NCBI RefSeq assembly: GCF_035222275.1
Contig: NC_085886.1
Span: 806,001 to 870,000 of the forward strand
Direction: 5' to 3'
From: Podospora bellae-mahoneyi
Lineage: Eukaryota > Ascomycota > Sordariomycetes > Sordariales > Podosporaceae
DNA length: 64,000 nucleotides
The translations under genes and the position numbers were made by a program. Of this stretch, positions 23,857-35,414 are shown piece after piece. Position 1 is the first letter of the stretch. Each line of letters starts with the position of its first letter. The notes under the pieces are model-generated. The model ran no database searches, was not told the DNA's origin, and saw nothing but the letters and a program-made list of their open reading frames with translations.

Positions 23857-26123
23857 GATGTAGACGAATGCAGGGACAGATGGGGGAAATAAATGTGAGT
23901 GAGTGTATGCCTAAGCTAGTTAGGGTTCTTTCTGCTTTCTTTTATTTTTTTCTCCAGGTCACGAACCGACTCAAGGTGGTCCGAAACTTTGGGGGGGGGA
24001 AAATAACACATGAAAAGATCAGCAAACCGTTCGTCTCAAATTCATTCGACCGCACACAATCCATTCTCGTTTTTTTTGTTGCTGCGTACGCACTGACGGA
24101 CGCAAGAAATTTTGCAAAACAGTACACACACAGCAAGGAGATTAGGGGGATTGCCACAAGAGGATTGGCGCGCGGAAAAGACCGTTCATAATAATGGGAC
24201 ACGCAGGTTCCACACGTTTTTTCTCTGTCTTGAAGGGTTTTGTTTGGATGAAAATAGGGGATGTGATTTCGGTGTCTGTGTGTTTTTGTTCCCCTTAACT
24301 TTTTTAAAGGGTTGAGATGGCAGGAACCAGGACGATCAGGGTCCTTGTTGTCAGCCATCACTGGCATATCACTGGCATGTGGCATGTGTAGTTACTGTGT
24401 ATGGTGTTGATCTTGGGGTTGCAATGCACCTTGTCATCTCGATCAAGGGCAACCGCTGGTTGGTTCCACAGATAACGGATGAGATACCCTGTTCCCAATA
24501 CATTGGGCACAGGCAGGCAGGTTGGGCTACATAGATCTGACGACAGCGATTTGGGATTTGGGAAGGAAAAGAGGAGAAATGGGAGGAGGGTGTGCACCTT
24601 TGAAAGGGGGAGTGAGTTGATAGGTAGGAGTATAAAACCCCCTGGGCGTAAGTGTATGTAAAGGGTGTATGAACGGGGTGTGTGGGAGCGAACTCTTTCT
24701 TGGGACTTTTCAGGACTTTCCCCAATCTGGACAGCCCCAAAAATTGCAGTCCAGACACTGGTCTTTTTGAGACGAAAAAATGCTCGTCCAGAAACAGACA
24801 GACTGAAAAAAGTTGAGAAACAAAACAGAGACAAGGGAAACGGCACTCCCGTGACACTCCCGTTTATGACAATGACAACTTTGACTCAGGGTTACAGTCA
24901 AGAGAAAGGGACTGAAAGGGTGTGCTGTTTGTGATAAGGAGGAGGGCAAAGATCTCGATGACTGGAACATGGACTGAGGTAGGTGAGGGGAAGGAGGAGA
25001 GAGGTCAGGCAGGAAACGGCAAAAGAGGAAGAAGCTACGGAAGTTTAATTTACTTACACAAGTGTATTTTAGGTAGTACCTTTTAGTCTGAAAGGTTCCC
25101 GTGTACAGTACTAAGACTGGACTGGATTGACTGGATGGGTGTTGTCGGCTGTGGTTTGCTGAGATCGGGTATGCCCTGTGATATTGAATGGGTGACGTTT
25201 TCAAAGTCTTCAGAGCAGAAGAATAGCGGTGATGGATAATTCAGATTTTGCCACTGCAAAATGTGAGGCAATCTTGAATTAGCAGTGTTGTGTCGAGTTG
25301 TGTAAGTTATTGCGTGCGCATGTATTGTGTGCTCTATGTGCTGTATATGCACGCAGTTTATGCAGGTTCTCTCGTCTATCCCGTTGTTCAGTGGTTGTGC
25401 TCTGCTATGTTGTGTGTATACATACATTGGGTATATGCAGTATATATGACCTGTAAGAAAACCAGAGCCGAAGCCGAGTGCCGTGCCCTCCCTCGTTTCT
25501 TGAAGGTTCGCTGTTGTATGAGGTGGTGTAGGGTGGTGTGGGTGTGTCTTGTCGGGACCGGTCCCGTGCCGGAAGATTTTGTCCTTTTGTGGCTTGCGGT
25601 AGTGAAGCTGTGATGAAACGGGAAGTTTAATTCTGCAAGACAGTTTTGAAGGTTTGACAGCACTCTTCTCTGGAGAATCTGAGAAACAAGTCTGGAATCA
25701 CTTCTCCGTGGAGAGTCGAGGGGAGTTTGAGATCCGAACAATGGCGGGGAGCCGAGGCACGCTTGTGAGATGTGCAAGTGGCTCATATAACCCTAACCCT
25801 ATGTAATCCGGTGATATGTCTCCGGTAGATGGGATGAAAGCGAGGAAGTAGGGGTCGCAGGCGTTCATGCACACCTGCAATTGACCGAAACATGACGATT
25901 CCGAGAGCAGTGCGGCTGGAGCCTCCATTCCAACCCTTTTCTCAGCTGTTTGGTAAATGGTGGTGCCAACACTTCAGCTTTCACGGCAGGCAACTGCAGG
26001 GCGGGTGTGCAAAAGCATTTCGTGATCTTCAGCTTTGATATTGTCGGTAAGGCGAGAACCAACTTGTAAAAATCATCAAATTCGGTGTATAGATAGTAAT
26101 AGTTTGAGCATAGGTAAAATGAG
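23857..26123. other. Long intergenic region, no gene recognised
   Basis: This 2.27 kb region lies between two minus-strand genes and must include the promoter of the histidine phosphatase gene. Frames present are short and overlapping on both strands. A TATAAAA at about 24628 points to no gene I can define. A telomere-like motif (TAACCCTAACCCTA) lies at about 25787-25800. Confidence 0.45.
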
Positions 26124-27932
26124 TTACCTCTGCCGCAGCTCCTTCTCGTGCTCCACCCAGAAGTTGGCACACTGCCTATGCCCCCAGAACTCGATCCACC
26201 ACTCACCGAAACTGTCTTCAACTTCATAGTCCACCTTGGCGACCCGTTCATCTCGCTTCAGTCCGCAGACAACGCATGCTTTTGGGGCGGTTGGTACATT
26301 CTTTACCGCGGTGACAGCCATGTTTGTAGCAAGCTCGGGAATCTTGAGGTTTTCATGATGAGCACTGTTCATTGCCGCGACAACGCCCCGTAGCCTACCG
26401 ACTTGCTTCTTCCAAACCTCGATGACCTCGGCTACTTCTTGCTCTTCACGGATAGACTGAGTCTTATCTATACCGGCCAGTTTCATGCCTGGTTTCCCGC
26501 CTGCAACCGCAGCAGAGATGGTCATGCTTTGTGATAGGAACTTGTCCCTGTGCCAACGCTGCTTCCGACCTGCTATTAATCTTGACACGACCGTGGCTAA
26601 AGCTAGGTAGCCTTTAATGAAAAAGAGGGTCTGGGCGGAGCCGATGATCCGTTGGTAGCCTGGGGAGGTGGTTGATAGAGTAAGGAGAGGTTTGAGAAGG
26701 GTCGTTGTGGCAAGATCGAGTAGTTGAGGACAAAGTGAGAGAAGAACCGAAGGTGGAGGAATGTTGGTCGGGGGAGGACCGCGAGGTTCGTGTGATGGCG
26801 TTGGTGGTGCCGGTGGATTGCTATGTTGAGGGGCCTTTTCTTCTGTTGCTCCCCAGTCTTGCCATTCCCACTCTGAATTTGTCGTTGGGGCTGGGGCTGG
26901 CTTGGATTTCGAGGTTGTCTTGATTTGGGGCTGTGAAGCTGGTTTGATGGCGGGTTTTGTGGTGGTATCTGGGATGTCTTTGAACTCCTCCCACTTGTTG
27001 CCAAAGCCGCCACCAACCTCAGGCCATGCTGTAATAGGAGATGGCGAAGCTTGATTCACTTCCTGGATGTTGCGTACTCCTGTGGGCGGTTTTACTTGAA
27101 GTTCCTTCACAAGATCGGGCTTGCGGTCATGAAAAGATGATCCGTAGGGTGACTTTGGTGCCTTCGGGTAAGCTGAAGGACTCCCCTGGAAAGCCGCGTT
27201 GGAAAGAGACAACCCCGGAGGTGCTTTCTTAGATGATGGGGCCGGGTCCACGTCTAGCCCAAGCAAGTCGTCTGGAGGTTTTGCGGTGGTGGGCTCTATT
27301 ACAGGGGCAGGCACAGCCTCAAAATCACCAAAGTCATCCTCATTGATGTCCCCATTCTCCGCTTCAAAATCGGCATCAAAGAGCACATCACGGTCCGGGT
27401 TTCTCTTCGGTTTATGCGAGTCCTCCAGTCCAAGGTTGAACAGTTGATTGCCCATCAAGTCCATGGTCGATGCCCTGGTGACACGGGTTCTAGATGGTGG
27501 GCTGGTGATATTTGTCAGTGGAGCCGGAGGCTGTGGCGGATCGGCTGGCTTCGTTGCAGCCTCAAAGTCCCCCCAGTCATCTTCATCCTCCTGGTCATCT
27601 TGTCCTGCTGTGGATGTTTTTGGAGGCGCTTGTGTTGTCGTACTCTGGCGTTGGAAGCCCCCCGATCCACCCAAATCACCCCAGACATTGCTGTTATTGG
27701 TCTGAGGATGACCGAACTGAGCTGACGCAAAAGAGCTTCCTTGTGTCGGTGCCAGCTGCTGAATAGGCGGCCATGGTGCGGATTGCTGGCTAATTTGAGC
27801 TTGCGTTTGCGGTTGAGCCGGTGAAGCGAAGTCCAAAAAGGAGAGGGAGTCCTGAGCTGGCTTTGGCTGTTGCTGCTGAGGTGCTGTGCTTGATGGCGTG
27901 TCTGCGAAAGCCGCAAAGAGATCGGCCGACAT
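26124..27932 (-). CDS. Probable clathrin/AP-1 accessory protein (Laa2/aftiphilin-like)
   Basis: An intron-free frame of 602 residues from the ATG at 27932 (MSADLFAAFADTPSSTAP). The N-terminal two thirds are disordered and Gln/Pro/Ser-rich, with repeated acidic aromatic motifs of the kind that bind adaptor ear domains: DEDDWGDFEAA, DDFGDFEAV, KWEEFKD and EWEWQDWG. The C-terminal 200 residues look folded (LCPQLLDLATTTLLKPLLTL and IKGYLALATVVSRLIAGRKQ) and end in a possible zinc site, CVVCGLKRDERV then WGHRQCANFW (CxxC and HxxC). This arrangement matches what I know of fungal AP-1 accessory proteins of the Laa2 family, which act in clathrin traffic at the Golgi and endosome. The family call is by pattern and moderate in certainty; the gene itself is not in doubt. 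Confidence 0.72.
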   Translation of the reverse strand: MSADLFAAFADTPSSTAPQQQQPKPAQDSLSFLDFASPAQPQTQAQISQQSAPWPPIQQLAPTQGSSFASAQFGHPQTNNSNVWGDLGGSGGFQRQSTTTQAPPKTSTAGQDDQEDEDDWGDFEAATKPADPPQPPAPLTNITSPPSRTRVTRASTMDLMGNQLFNLGLEDSHKPKRNPDRDVLFDADFEAENGDINEDDFGDFEAVPAPVIEPTTAKPPDDLLGLDVDPAPSSKKAPPGLSLSNAAFQGSPSAYPKAPKSPYGSSFHDRKPDLVKELQVKPPTGVRNIQEVNQASPSPITAWPEVGGGFGNKWEEFKDIPDTTTKPAIKPASQPQIKTTSKSKPAPAPTTNSEWEWQDWGATEEKAPQHSNPPAPPTPSHEPRGPPPTNIPPPSVLLSLCPQLLDLATTTLLKPLLTLSTTSPGYQRIIGSAQTLFFIKGYLALATVVSRLIAGRKQRWHRDKFLSQSMTISAAVAGGKPGMKLAGIDKTQSIREEQEVAEVIEVWKKQVGRLRGVVAAMNSAHHENLKIPELATNMAVTAVKNVPTAPKACVVCGLKRDERVAKVDYEVEDSFGEWWIEFWGHRQCANFWVEHEKELRQR

Positions 27933-28541
27933 TATCAAAGTTTATCCTTATGTGGTTTCTTCATACAAAATCTAAAGTGTAAGGTAGTTGTCGTTGGGGT
28001 GGCTGTTGGACGTCACTTCGAAGGACAGGGTTAGAAGAGGCTCGAAGATTGGCGAGGTGGGGCTCACTGACAGGATCGCTGCAAGGTCCCCTCTCTGGAC
28101 CCTGGTATCTCGAAAGCTTAAACAACAGATGGTGGGAGAAATTGATGACTCACGGCTTTATCGTGATATCTTCTCAAGATGAGGCTCTTCGAGTCTCTTG
28201 GTTGGGCAGCCTGGAGTTATCTCTGCAACAGGTTCAGAGTTCACGAATTGGATGGCCAACGATGCGGCGACGTCCAGACAGGAGGCTTGGGAACAGGGGG
28301 CTGATATCCATGCCATGCGCCACATGATTGGCTGGGAAATGTGCCCCACATTCAGCTACCACTGACAACGTTCCTTGTGCTCACCACCAGGATCATTACC
28401 CTTGTTTCCTACACATGATGAATAGCTCACGAGTTTTATGATACATATAAAAGAGCCTTGCCATTGAAGCCATCTCAAAAGACGTCCAAAAAACAAGTAG
28501 ACGGATGTTGGGAAGCTTGAAGAGCATGTTGAGCGTGCATT
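27933..28541. promoter_or_regulatory. Divergent promoter region between the Laa2-like gene and the TBC gene
   Basis: This 609 bp region separates two divergent start codons. It holds a clear TATA-like element for the plus-strand gene at 28446-28453. No coding segment is seen. Confidence 0.6.
28446..28453 (+). promoter_or_regulatory. TATA-like box of the TBC gene
   Basis: The sequence TATAAAAG lies 96 bases upstream of the TBC start codon, a normal distance for a fungal core promoter with a short leader. Functional use is inferred from motif and position. Confidence 0.5.
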
Positions 28542-30947
28542 ATGAGGTCACCAGCCGAAACAAAGTAAGACCCACTCTCCCCCTCTCGAGTCTCGAGTCC
28601 ATTTATCACTAACACATAACTAACCACAGATTGAGGTGGGAGGAGACATTCAAGCATGGGACCAGGATATCTGACCTCCAACGGGCCATCAAATTCAACG
28701 GTCCAGAGAGTCCATGCGTAGCTGGCCTACGCTCTCTCTGTTGGAAGGGCTTCCTGCTATTCCCGCACGCTCCCGCTGAAGAATGGCCTCAACTTTTGCG
28801 CCAACTTCGAGACTCATATGATACCCTGTGCGAACAGCATCTCAAATTTATCAGGCACCCCGAACAACTAGCCGCCCTATCCTTCGATCCCCTTGCAGAC
28901 GATCCCGACTCTCCTTGGATCACTGTGCGCAAAGATGAAGCCATCCGCGCCGAGATCCAGCAAGATGTCTCGCGGCTTCCCGACGATCCATTCTACCACC
29001 AGGAGGTCATTCAGACCATGATTCTGGATATCCTGTTCCTCTACTGCAAACTCAACCCTTCCGCCGGCGGGTACCGTCAGGGAATGCACGAGTTACTTGC
29101 GCCAATTGTCTATTTCGTTGCGCAGGACTCGGTGGACGGCAAGCAGTCTTCAACGGTTGATACTCTCGATCCTACGATAGTGGAATTGTTGGACGCTTCT
29201 CAGGTCGAGCATGACTCCTTTGCCTTGTTCTCCAAGGTTATGGACCGTGCTGGCGCTTTTTACGAGGTTGAGCAAAACACAATCGTCGAAAAAAGCAAAT
29301 ACATCCATGAAGTTGCCTTGCTCAAAATTGATGAGGAACTTGCGAACCATTTGCGAGACATTGAAGTTCTGCCGCAAATATTCTTGATGTAAGTGTTTCT
29401 ATTCCTCACATAGAAATCTCGGACAGTGACCCCATTGACCAGGCTACCTTGTAGACGATGGATACGCCTCCTTTTTGGAAGAGAGTTTCCCTTTGAACAA
29501 ACCATGATATTATGGGATGCCATCTTTGCCTTTGATCCCAACTTGGAGATGATAGATCTCATATGCGTAGCTATGCTTCTCAGGATCAGATGGACGCGTA
29601 TGTCAACCTTTTAAGCACGCGTGGCATTGTCATAGCTAACCATACCCTATATCAGTCCTCGAAGCTGATTACTCGGTGGCACTTCAGCTGCTTCTGAAAT
29701 ATCCAGCCCCTCCACCACCGCACGGTCCTCACACCTTTGTCGACGATGCTTTATATTTGCAGAAACACTTTGATGCCACGGGCGGTGTCGCACTAATCAC
29801 GAAATACAGCGGTAGACTGCCTGCGGCAGCATCAGTGGCATCAACACCAACCTCGACCCCTGCACGGTCATCCACCCCATCATTTTCAGGCTTTGGTTCA
29901 CTCCGACAAAGAACTCTCGGTACCAGGTCACCGTTATCTTCCACGACAAAACTCTTGCAGCAACCGGGTGGTGTGGAGGCTATCCTGCGCGGTGCTGCCA
30001 AAAATGTCATTGAGAAAAGCGAAAAACTCGGACTTAACGATGCTGTCCGTGACGCTGTTGGGGAAATACGTCGCAACATGCAAGGCTTTCAAGAGTCTCG
30101 AAGTTCGCCCAGAATCAACAGATCACTGTTTCCCGGAAACACTCTGGCTGTTTCCATTTGGGAGCAGAGGAATCGTCAGTTAGCAATCATGTTGGAAGAG
30201 TCAATCACAAACCTCAAACAGCTGGTGGCCTCTGACTTTGAGGGCGACAAGCAGAAACAGCTCGAGACAGTGGAACTTGCCACGGCCAAGATCCAGTACG
30301 TGAAGGCCTGCTTGGAGGATTCCACGCTGGATTTGCCGGAGGAAGAACCTCCGACGCTGGCAACATTGAGCATTTCCACCCTCCCCGAAATCAGATCGCC
30401 GACGGTTGCGTTGGATACCACACCGGTGGTTATGACATCATCCGCCGTTGAAGAAGCCAGAAGTTCACTCTCGTCGCCGGCTTCATCGGATAGAAGCAAG
30501 CAGCTGTCGTCGGTGCCGGAGGAGCCACATGTTGAACCTGTTGCGGAGGAAATGGTTGACAAGATGGATACTGATCCACCAGAAAGAAAACAAACACCAC
30601 CGCCACCAGCCCCAGCCCCTGTCCCCAACCCAGAACCGTCGCCTTCTGTTGGACAGACCCCTGCAACTAGCCCGACCCCTAAGGAGCGCCCGAAAGGACC
30701 GATACCTACACGGTCAACCTTGGCTCAGTCCTCTTTTGCGTGGATGTTGGAGCCAGACACTACAGTATCAGCTGCTCGGTCGCCGCCGAGTAGGCCTCTG
30801 AGCAGCAGTGGAAAGAAGAAGCACAACCCCAGCCGGGAAAAGAACGCGTTCTTGTTTGGAGAAGTGGTTCCGAGTGATGGAGCGGCAGGGGAAAGGACAG
30901 TATCACCAGACGAGATCTTTGGACTGCAGCCGATCAGGAAGGGCTGA
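28542..30947 (+). CDS. TBC-domain Rab GTPase-activating protein (TBC1D5-like)
   Basis: Rab GAP probably acting in endosomal or Golgi traffic. Four exons: 28542-28564, 28630-29388, 29455-29597 and 29656-30947 (introns of 65, 66 and 58 nt), giving 738 residues. The start MRSPAETK is split by intron 1 and continues LRWEETFKHG. The TBC domain spans about residues 15-330. Both catalytic fingers are present: the arginine finger as IQQDVSRL (I-x-x-D-x-x-R) and the glutamine finger as GGYRQGMHEL. The second intron is placed so that the domain reads PQIFLIRWIRLLFGREF; a nearby alternative acceptor would insert MLPCR. The C-terminal half is disordered, with Ser/Pro/Thr-rich tracts. The N-terminal order of motifs resembles the TBC1D5 group, so a retromer or autophagy link is possible by family. 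Confidence 0.93.
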
Positions 30948-31307
30948 GTTTGACAATGTCGGCTCAACTTCTCTTATAGACTGGTGTACCTAGCAGTTTT
31001 TATATCTCGACAGACCCAGCAAAATTCTCGCCGACATGGGGATCCCCTCTCTGTGGCCTTTCTTCCTTTTTAGTTCTCGTCCTTCTCTCCTTACCATGCC
31101 GTTCAGGGAAGCACAAGGAGAGCAGAGAGAGCGGTGAGAGCATTGAGAGCAGCGAGATCATTGAGAGAGCAGCGAGAGCAGTGATGGCACTACTACACGA
31201 CCACAGCTCCCCACGAGGATATACAAATGGCGTGTTCTCCTTTACCACAGTAAGAACTTGGGGGTCCGCGGCAGGATCTTGCGGGGAAAAGGATCCCTGG
31301 CTCACCG
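30948..31307. other. Intergenic region with GAGAGCA-type imperfect repeats
   Basis: This 360 bp region follows the TBC gene. Between about 31116 and 31185 the sequence is a string of imperfect GAGAGCAGCGAGA/GAGAGCATTGAGA units. I see no gene on either strand that I can support. Confidence 0.5.
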
Positions 31308-31707
31308 TCAGAAGAAGAAGACCTTTCTCGGCCACTGCGGGATGGATGTGTTGGGCGCCAGTGTCGTTTGGAAGTCGCAGATATCCGAAAGCGTGATACC
31401 GCTGTCCGGGTGGGGGACGACTCGGCGGTTTTCCCAGATGTACCGACCGGTGTATTTGGTCGGGAGGGTGGTGGTGGTGTGTGTTGATTCTGAGCATGGG
31501 CACGGCCAGGTGGTGTCTTCGCTGGAGAAGCAGTATTCGATGGGGGATTTTTGGTAGGCGGCGCCGGGGCCGGTCGTGAGGATTTCGTTTCGGAAGGGGG
31601 AGTGTGTTGCCAGCTTCAAGCGAGATGACGTGGGCGGGGAATTCAGATCCTCCTGATAAGCAGATATCGTACCTGAAATCGTGAAGCTTGTTCCTCGTGT
31701 TCTCCAT
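31308..31707 (-). pseudogene. Disrupted small gene of unknown family
   Basis: Two adjoining minus-strand frames look like one protein. From the ATG at 31707 one frame reads MENTRNKLHDFRYDICLSGG and then SEFPAHVISL. From about 31619 the next frame takes over with KLATHSPFRNEILTTGPG and runs through WENRRVVPHPDSGITLSDIC to a stop at 31308. The composition (regular Cys, Trp, Pro, Asp) suggests real coding in both parts. No GT-AG intron links them in frame: the one plausible 59 nt intron gives the wrong phase. I therefore read it as a gene broken by a one-base shift near 31617, or a base-calling error. A full product would be about 133 residues. No function is known to me. Confidence 0.4.
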
Positions 31708-31814
31708 GGTACGAGGCCGCCACCGGATAACTCTAAAAAGCCACTTCCGGCCTATTTAACTCACTGGCCTGTCACCAGGAGGAGTGCTGCTCGTGAGAGT
31801 CCCTCCGAATAAAG

Positions 31815-32588
31815 TCAGGTGAACCGAATGTCCGCATCTATGTCCCGTGCAGGACGACCAAAGGGCTTCCACCCAGGTATCGTCATGCGGAGCTCCCTGA
31901 AAGTCTCCATCAACGCCTCATCCAAATCGTCTTCATCAAACTCCCATCTCTTTTCGGCGCGCCATTCATCCCACTTGGCCCACCGTTTCCTGCCGCCATC
32001 ATGCACGAGCCAAAAGGTCTCAATGTGCCCAAAATCAAACTCCATGGCAGGGCTGTGCCAGCCTGCCTCCCAGGAGGACCTATCAAAAGGAGAGTCGACG
32101 TCGTCCAGCAAAAGTTCAACCTCCTTGACACTTTTCAGCTTGTCAATAAGCTCAAACAAGAAGTTCGAGACATATCCCTTCAAGCAGGGAACCGCCAGCC
32201 GCTTCGGCATCAACATCGTGGCAATATGATCAAGAACGACTGTGTGCAGTGAGTCTTCCAAAACCAATGTGTCAAGCTCCCAGTTAGCCCAGGTGTATTT
32301 TCTGTGCGAGGAGGATTCTTGACTATCGTTGGGGGGGGTGCAATCTAGGTACATTTTGTGATACACGGGGGGGTGACCAGAGGTTAAGAAGCTTCGTGCC
32401 TCGCTGCAGGTGTGCAGCGGTGCTGGAATCGGGGGTGGGCCGACGGCTGTGTCGTAGGTCTTGGAGGCACGGAGGGCGCGCAGTCTGGCGGGGGAGGCGG
32501 TGAGTTCCCATATCTCCAAACGGATTTCGAAAGGAAGAAGGGGGAAGTGATGAAAGGTTTGGAGGTTGGCGGCTGATTTTGTTGTCAT
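31815..32588 (-). CDS. 2EXR-domain protein, intact copy
   Basis: An intron-free frame of 257 residues (start MTTKSAANLQTFHHFPLLPF). It begins with the F-box-like motif FPLLPFEIRLEIWELTASPA that defines the fungal 2EXR family. The family core follows: PIPAPLHTCSEARSFL (the HTCSEAR block) and the KYTWANWELDTLVLED strand, typical of these proteins. Fungal 2EXR genes are numerous, variable and of unknown role. This is the only whole member of a four-member local cluster (31815-37181). Its nearest neighbour at 32759-33529 has the same length and could be a tandem duplicate. Confidence 0.85.
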   Translation of the reverse strand: MTTKSAANLQTFHHFPLLPFEIRLEIWELTASPARLRALRASKTYDTAVGPPPIPAPLHTCSEARSFLTSGHPPVYHKMYLDCTPPNDSQESSSHRKYTWANWELDTLVLEDSLHTVVLDHIATMLMPKRLAVPCLKGYVSNFLFELIDKLKSVKEVELLLDDVDSPFDRSSWEAGWHSPAMEFDFGHIETFWLVHDGGRKRWAKWDEWRAEKRWEFDEDDLDEALMETFRELRMTIPGWKPFGRPARDIDADIRFT

Positions 32589-32758
32589 TTTAGATCGCTA
32601 TCCCACTGCGTATGTGTGGTGATGAAGGGTGAGTACGGGTGGGTTTGGGATGGAATGGCAGAGAGTTCCATTCCATCTTTTAGGCAGCTGCCTTCGTTGC
32701 CTGTCGCCTTGCCAATATCTCATAGGCGGCCCATAACATCATGGGATATACACTACTA

Positions 32759-33529
32759 TCAAGTCTCCGTGGTCTCCAACGGCACGAACGGCCCAGTCTT
32801 GATAATCTTATCCGGATAAGTACTCCTCCTCTCCTCCCGCCACTGATCCAGCCACTCATCCCACCTATCCCATCTAACTCCATCACCGCCATTCTCGGCA
32901 TCAATCCCCAAGCAAGTTCCGTTCCCCGCCTCCCCCCCTCGCAAGCGACGTAAACCACCCTCAAGTTGTAGAAATACCTGTGCATATGGCGTAAGTATGT
33001 ACCCGTACGTTGGCTGGGGGTTCAAGCCCCGCCCCTCAACATCGTCCTCCCAGCCCAATGTCAACCTCAGCGTCTTGAACCGCAGACGATAGTGGATGAA
33101 TCTCTTGAGGTCAGATTTGCCTATTGAGAGGCTGTCAAGCTCCCAGCTTACCCACATATACCGATCGTAATCCACGTGACGGCCCCAACCGTGCACCTGT
33201 CCGGGACTCTCTGTTTCACGAGGGAGACATGCCGAAAACTCTCGCTGATACACGGGATGTGACCCCCGAGCGAGGGCATTGCGGGCTTCGCTGCAGGTGT
33301 GAAGGGGGGCCGGGATGGGGGTCAGGCCGGTGATGAGGGCTGGGTACCACGGTCAGGAGTCCTCGCTGTTGGGTTGGGCGTCGGGGTTGTTTTTGTTTGT
33401 GATGCGTACTTCCACTGTGCGAGGGGAGGCGGTAAAACGCCAGATCTCGGCGCTGAGTTCGAAGGGAAGATGGGGAAACAGGTGGAAGGTGGTGGTGGTG
33501 GTGGTGGGGTTTGGTGATGGGTGTTCCAT
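32759..33529 (-). pseudogene. 2EXR-domain paralogue with one in-frame stop
   Basis: From the ATG at 33529 (MEHPSPN, a run of six Thr from a GGT/ACC repeat, then FHLFPHLPFELSAEIWRFTA) the frame is open for 58 codons, meets a TGA at 33355-33353, and then continues in the same frame to 32759. Without that stop the protein would be 256 residues, close to the 257 of the intact neighbour. The downstream part carries PIPAPLHTCSEARNAL, YDRYMWVSWELDSLSIG and a typical 2EXR C-terminus. I tested splicing around the stop: the 70 nt GTACGC...CCAG candidate shifts the frame. A pseudogene by point mutation (CGA to TGA fits repeat-induced mutation) or a sequence error are the main options. Confidence 0.7.
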
Positions 33530-33734
33530 TGTGGTTTACAGGTGTGTAGGTCGTGTAATAATATCCTTGGTGAATGTAGGGGCGATGTTTCCGAGTGCCT
33601 AGGTGCCCCTCAGTTCACGATACGACACTAATGTCTTGCTTATCATTTGATCCCTTACAGTAGCGACTACCTGGCTATCCACCTGTTTCCCTCTGTCTGG
33701 AATACGGCCAGGACTTCACGGCGCCCAGTCCTCA

Positions 33735-34760
33735 TCAACCATTACTCCCACCACTCTTTGATGCCCTCATCGTTGTCTTCATGTTCACGTCATTGATATC
33801 AGGCATGCGATATCCCTTGGCTCTCAAATCCAGCAGGCTAATTTCCTCAACTTTCCCCCACTGACTCAAGGGCCACGTGGTATGGCGTACCACCGCATTT
33901 TCGGCGCCGCAAGGCCATAAGGGATCGTAGCACGCAGGCGCCAACCTAAACTCACTCGCTTCGTAGCAGGTGATGCAGATCGTTTTTACCTTCTCGAAAG
34001 CACTTAGTTTCCAAAGCTATTTGATTTCAGCTGCGCACATTGGACCACCCGGTATTGAAAACTGGAGATGCTTCACAAGGGGTGCGAAGGAGGCGTAACT
34101 GGGAAATCCGCAATCAAAACCACTGTTCCACCTCAACTCCTTGGTGTCGAGGATGTCGATCTCCCAATTGATACACACATAGCGGCGCTGCCCAGTATCT
34201 CCTTCGAACTCGTTAACGAAGGCGAGTTCAGAGCCAGCCGCTGCATAGCCGGCCCTCATCAGCTCCCCGCGGGACTCGCGGCACACTTGCAAGACCGGAG
34301 GGGTCGAAGTTGGGGTGAGGATGGTGAGTGAGATACGGAGTTGCATCGGCGGGGGGTTCGCGTCGATAGGGGCTTGGAGGGGCTGGACGACGAGACCAAA
34401 ACTTGCCGCAGACTTCGAAGTAAACGGTGCGAGGCTGGATGGTCAGACGCCAGATGTGAGCGCAGAGTTCGGCGGGGAGGCGAGAAAAGTAACGGAATTC
34501 TGGCTCCGGTTGGTGTTTCTTCGGTCCCCCCAGTTTCTTCGGGTTGTTCGCGTTCTTCTCCTGGTTTCTACCCCTTTTTCTTTTGGCTGTTGTATCGGTT
34601 TGAAAAGAGAGGACTGGTGATTGTTGCAAGGCAAAGTGTGTAAGGACACAGGATGGACCAAGATACCTTGACTGTGGTTGCCCACAGAAGGCAGCAGCGA
34701 AGCTCTCCACGTGCCCCAGGTCCACCTGTATCTCCGAAAAAGGAGGAAATACTCCAGACA
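33735..34760 (-). pseudogene. Decayed 2EXR-domain relative
   Basis: A third 2EXR copy, broken more than once. The N-terminal box is clear (FRYFSRLPAELCAHIWRLTI near 34490). About 34400, at a TTTT run, the coding frame changes, and the middle part (STPPVLQVCRESRGELM, RRYVCINWEIDILDTKEL) continues in the shifted frame. At 34019-34017 a TAG interrupts it, after which the same frame goes on (LWKLSAFEKVKTICITCYEA) to about 33735. The 5-prime limit is uncertain; an ATG near 34760 opens the frame. Two or more lesions make this a pseudogene rather than an error. Confidence 0.65.
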
Positions 34761-35414
34761 TAAGAATGATCAGCCAAGCACTCAAGTGCTGGAAGATGAA
34801 AAGGCGGAAGGTGAAAAAAGCTATACGACAAGAGGGAAAGAGCAATCAATGATACGAGCGGCTTCCGAAAGACGACATTGTGAGGTGTATTTTGTGGGGG
34901 AAGGAGCGAGAAGTGAACAAGATTAAGGGAAGGAGCCTCCAAGTCAGCAAAACTCAAGGGAAGGAGCGATAGAGGTAGAAAATGTGATGGGAAAGAGCGA
35001 AGATTAGGTCTCATCATGGAACCATAAAAACCGTCTACACCAGCGCTCCGGACATCAGAGCTGCATGAACATGCAACGCGGGGAACGGGACGGCTGATAG
35101 AAGAAAACCTCTTGACTTCTGTGGTCGAGGTTCCTGAGATTTCTGGCGGCTAAAGTCTTCCCCGAATACACGCATCTCGTAGAAAGAAAGCAGACTGCCG
35201 GGATGTCTGTACGTGGACGGCCGCGTCATGTCGATCAGGTCTTGTTTGTTCATGAGAGGCTTTTGATAGTGAAAACCCCTAATCTCATTCTTCTTCTCTA
35301 GTCCTCCTTTTGCAGGCATTTACTCACGCCATGATCTTGTAGCTTTGACCATGAAACTCAACCCACAAAGCATCATGCCAGCAGTATAACCCACCACCAA
35401 ACCATCCAACCAAA
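34761..35414. other. Upstream region of the GPI-type secreted protein gene
   Basis: About 650 bp between the decayed 2EXR copy and the next plus-strand gene. No supported gene is seen; it includes the promoter of the 35415 gene. Confidence 0.45.

Noticed and set aside
28475-28564. ATG at 28510 as start of the TBC gene (frame reading MLGSLKSMLSVHYEVTSRNK)
   Set aside because: Its frame does not match the conserved exon 2 after splicing; the ATG at 28542 gives MRSPAETKLRWEETF in frame.
33010-33035. T-arm-like GGGGGTTCAAGCCCC
   Set aside because: It falls inside the coding frame of the 2EXR paralogue and has no other tRNA parts around it.
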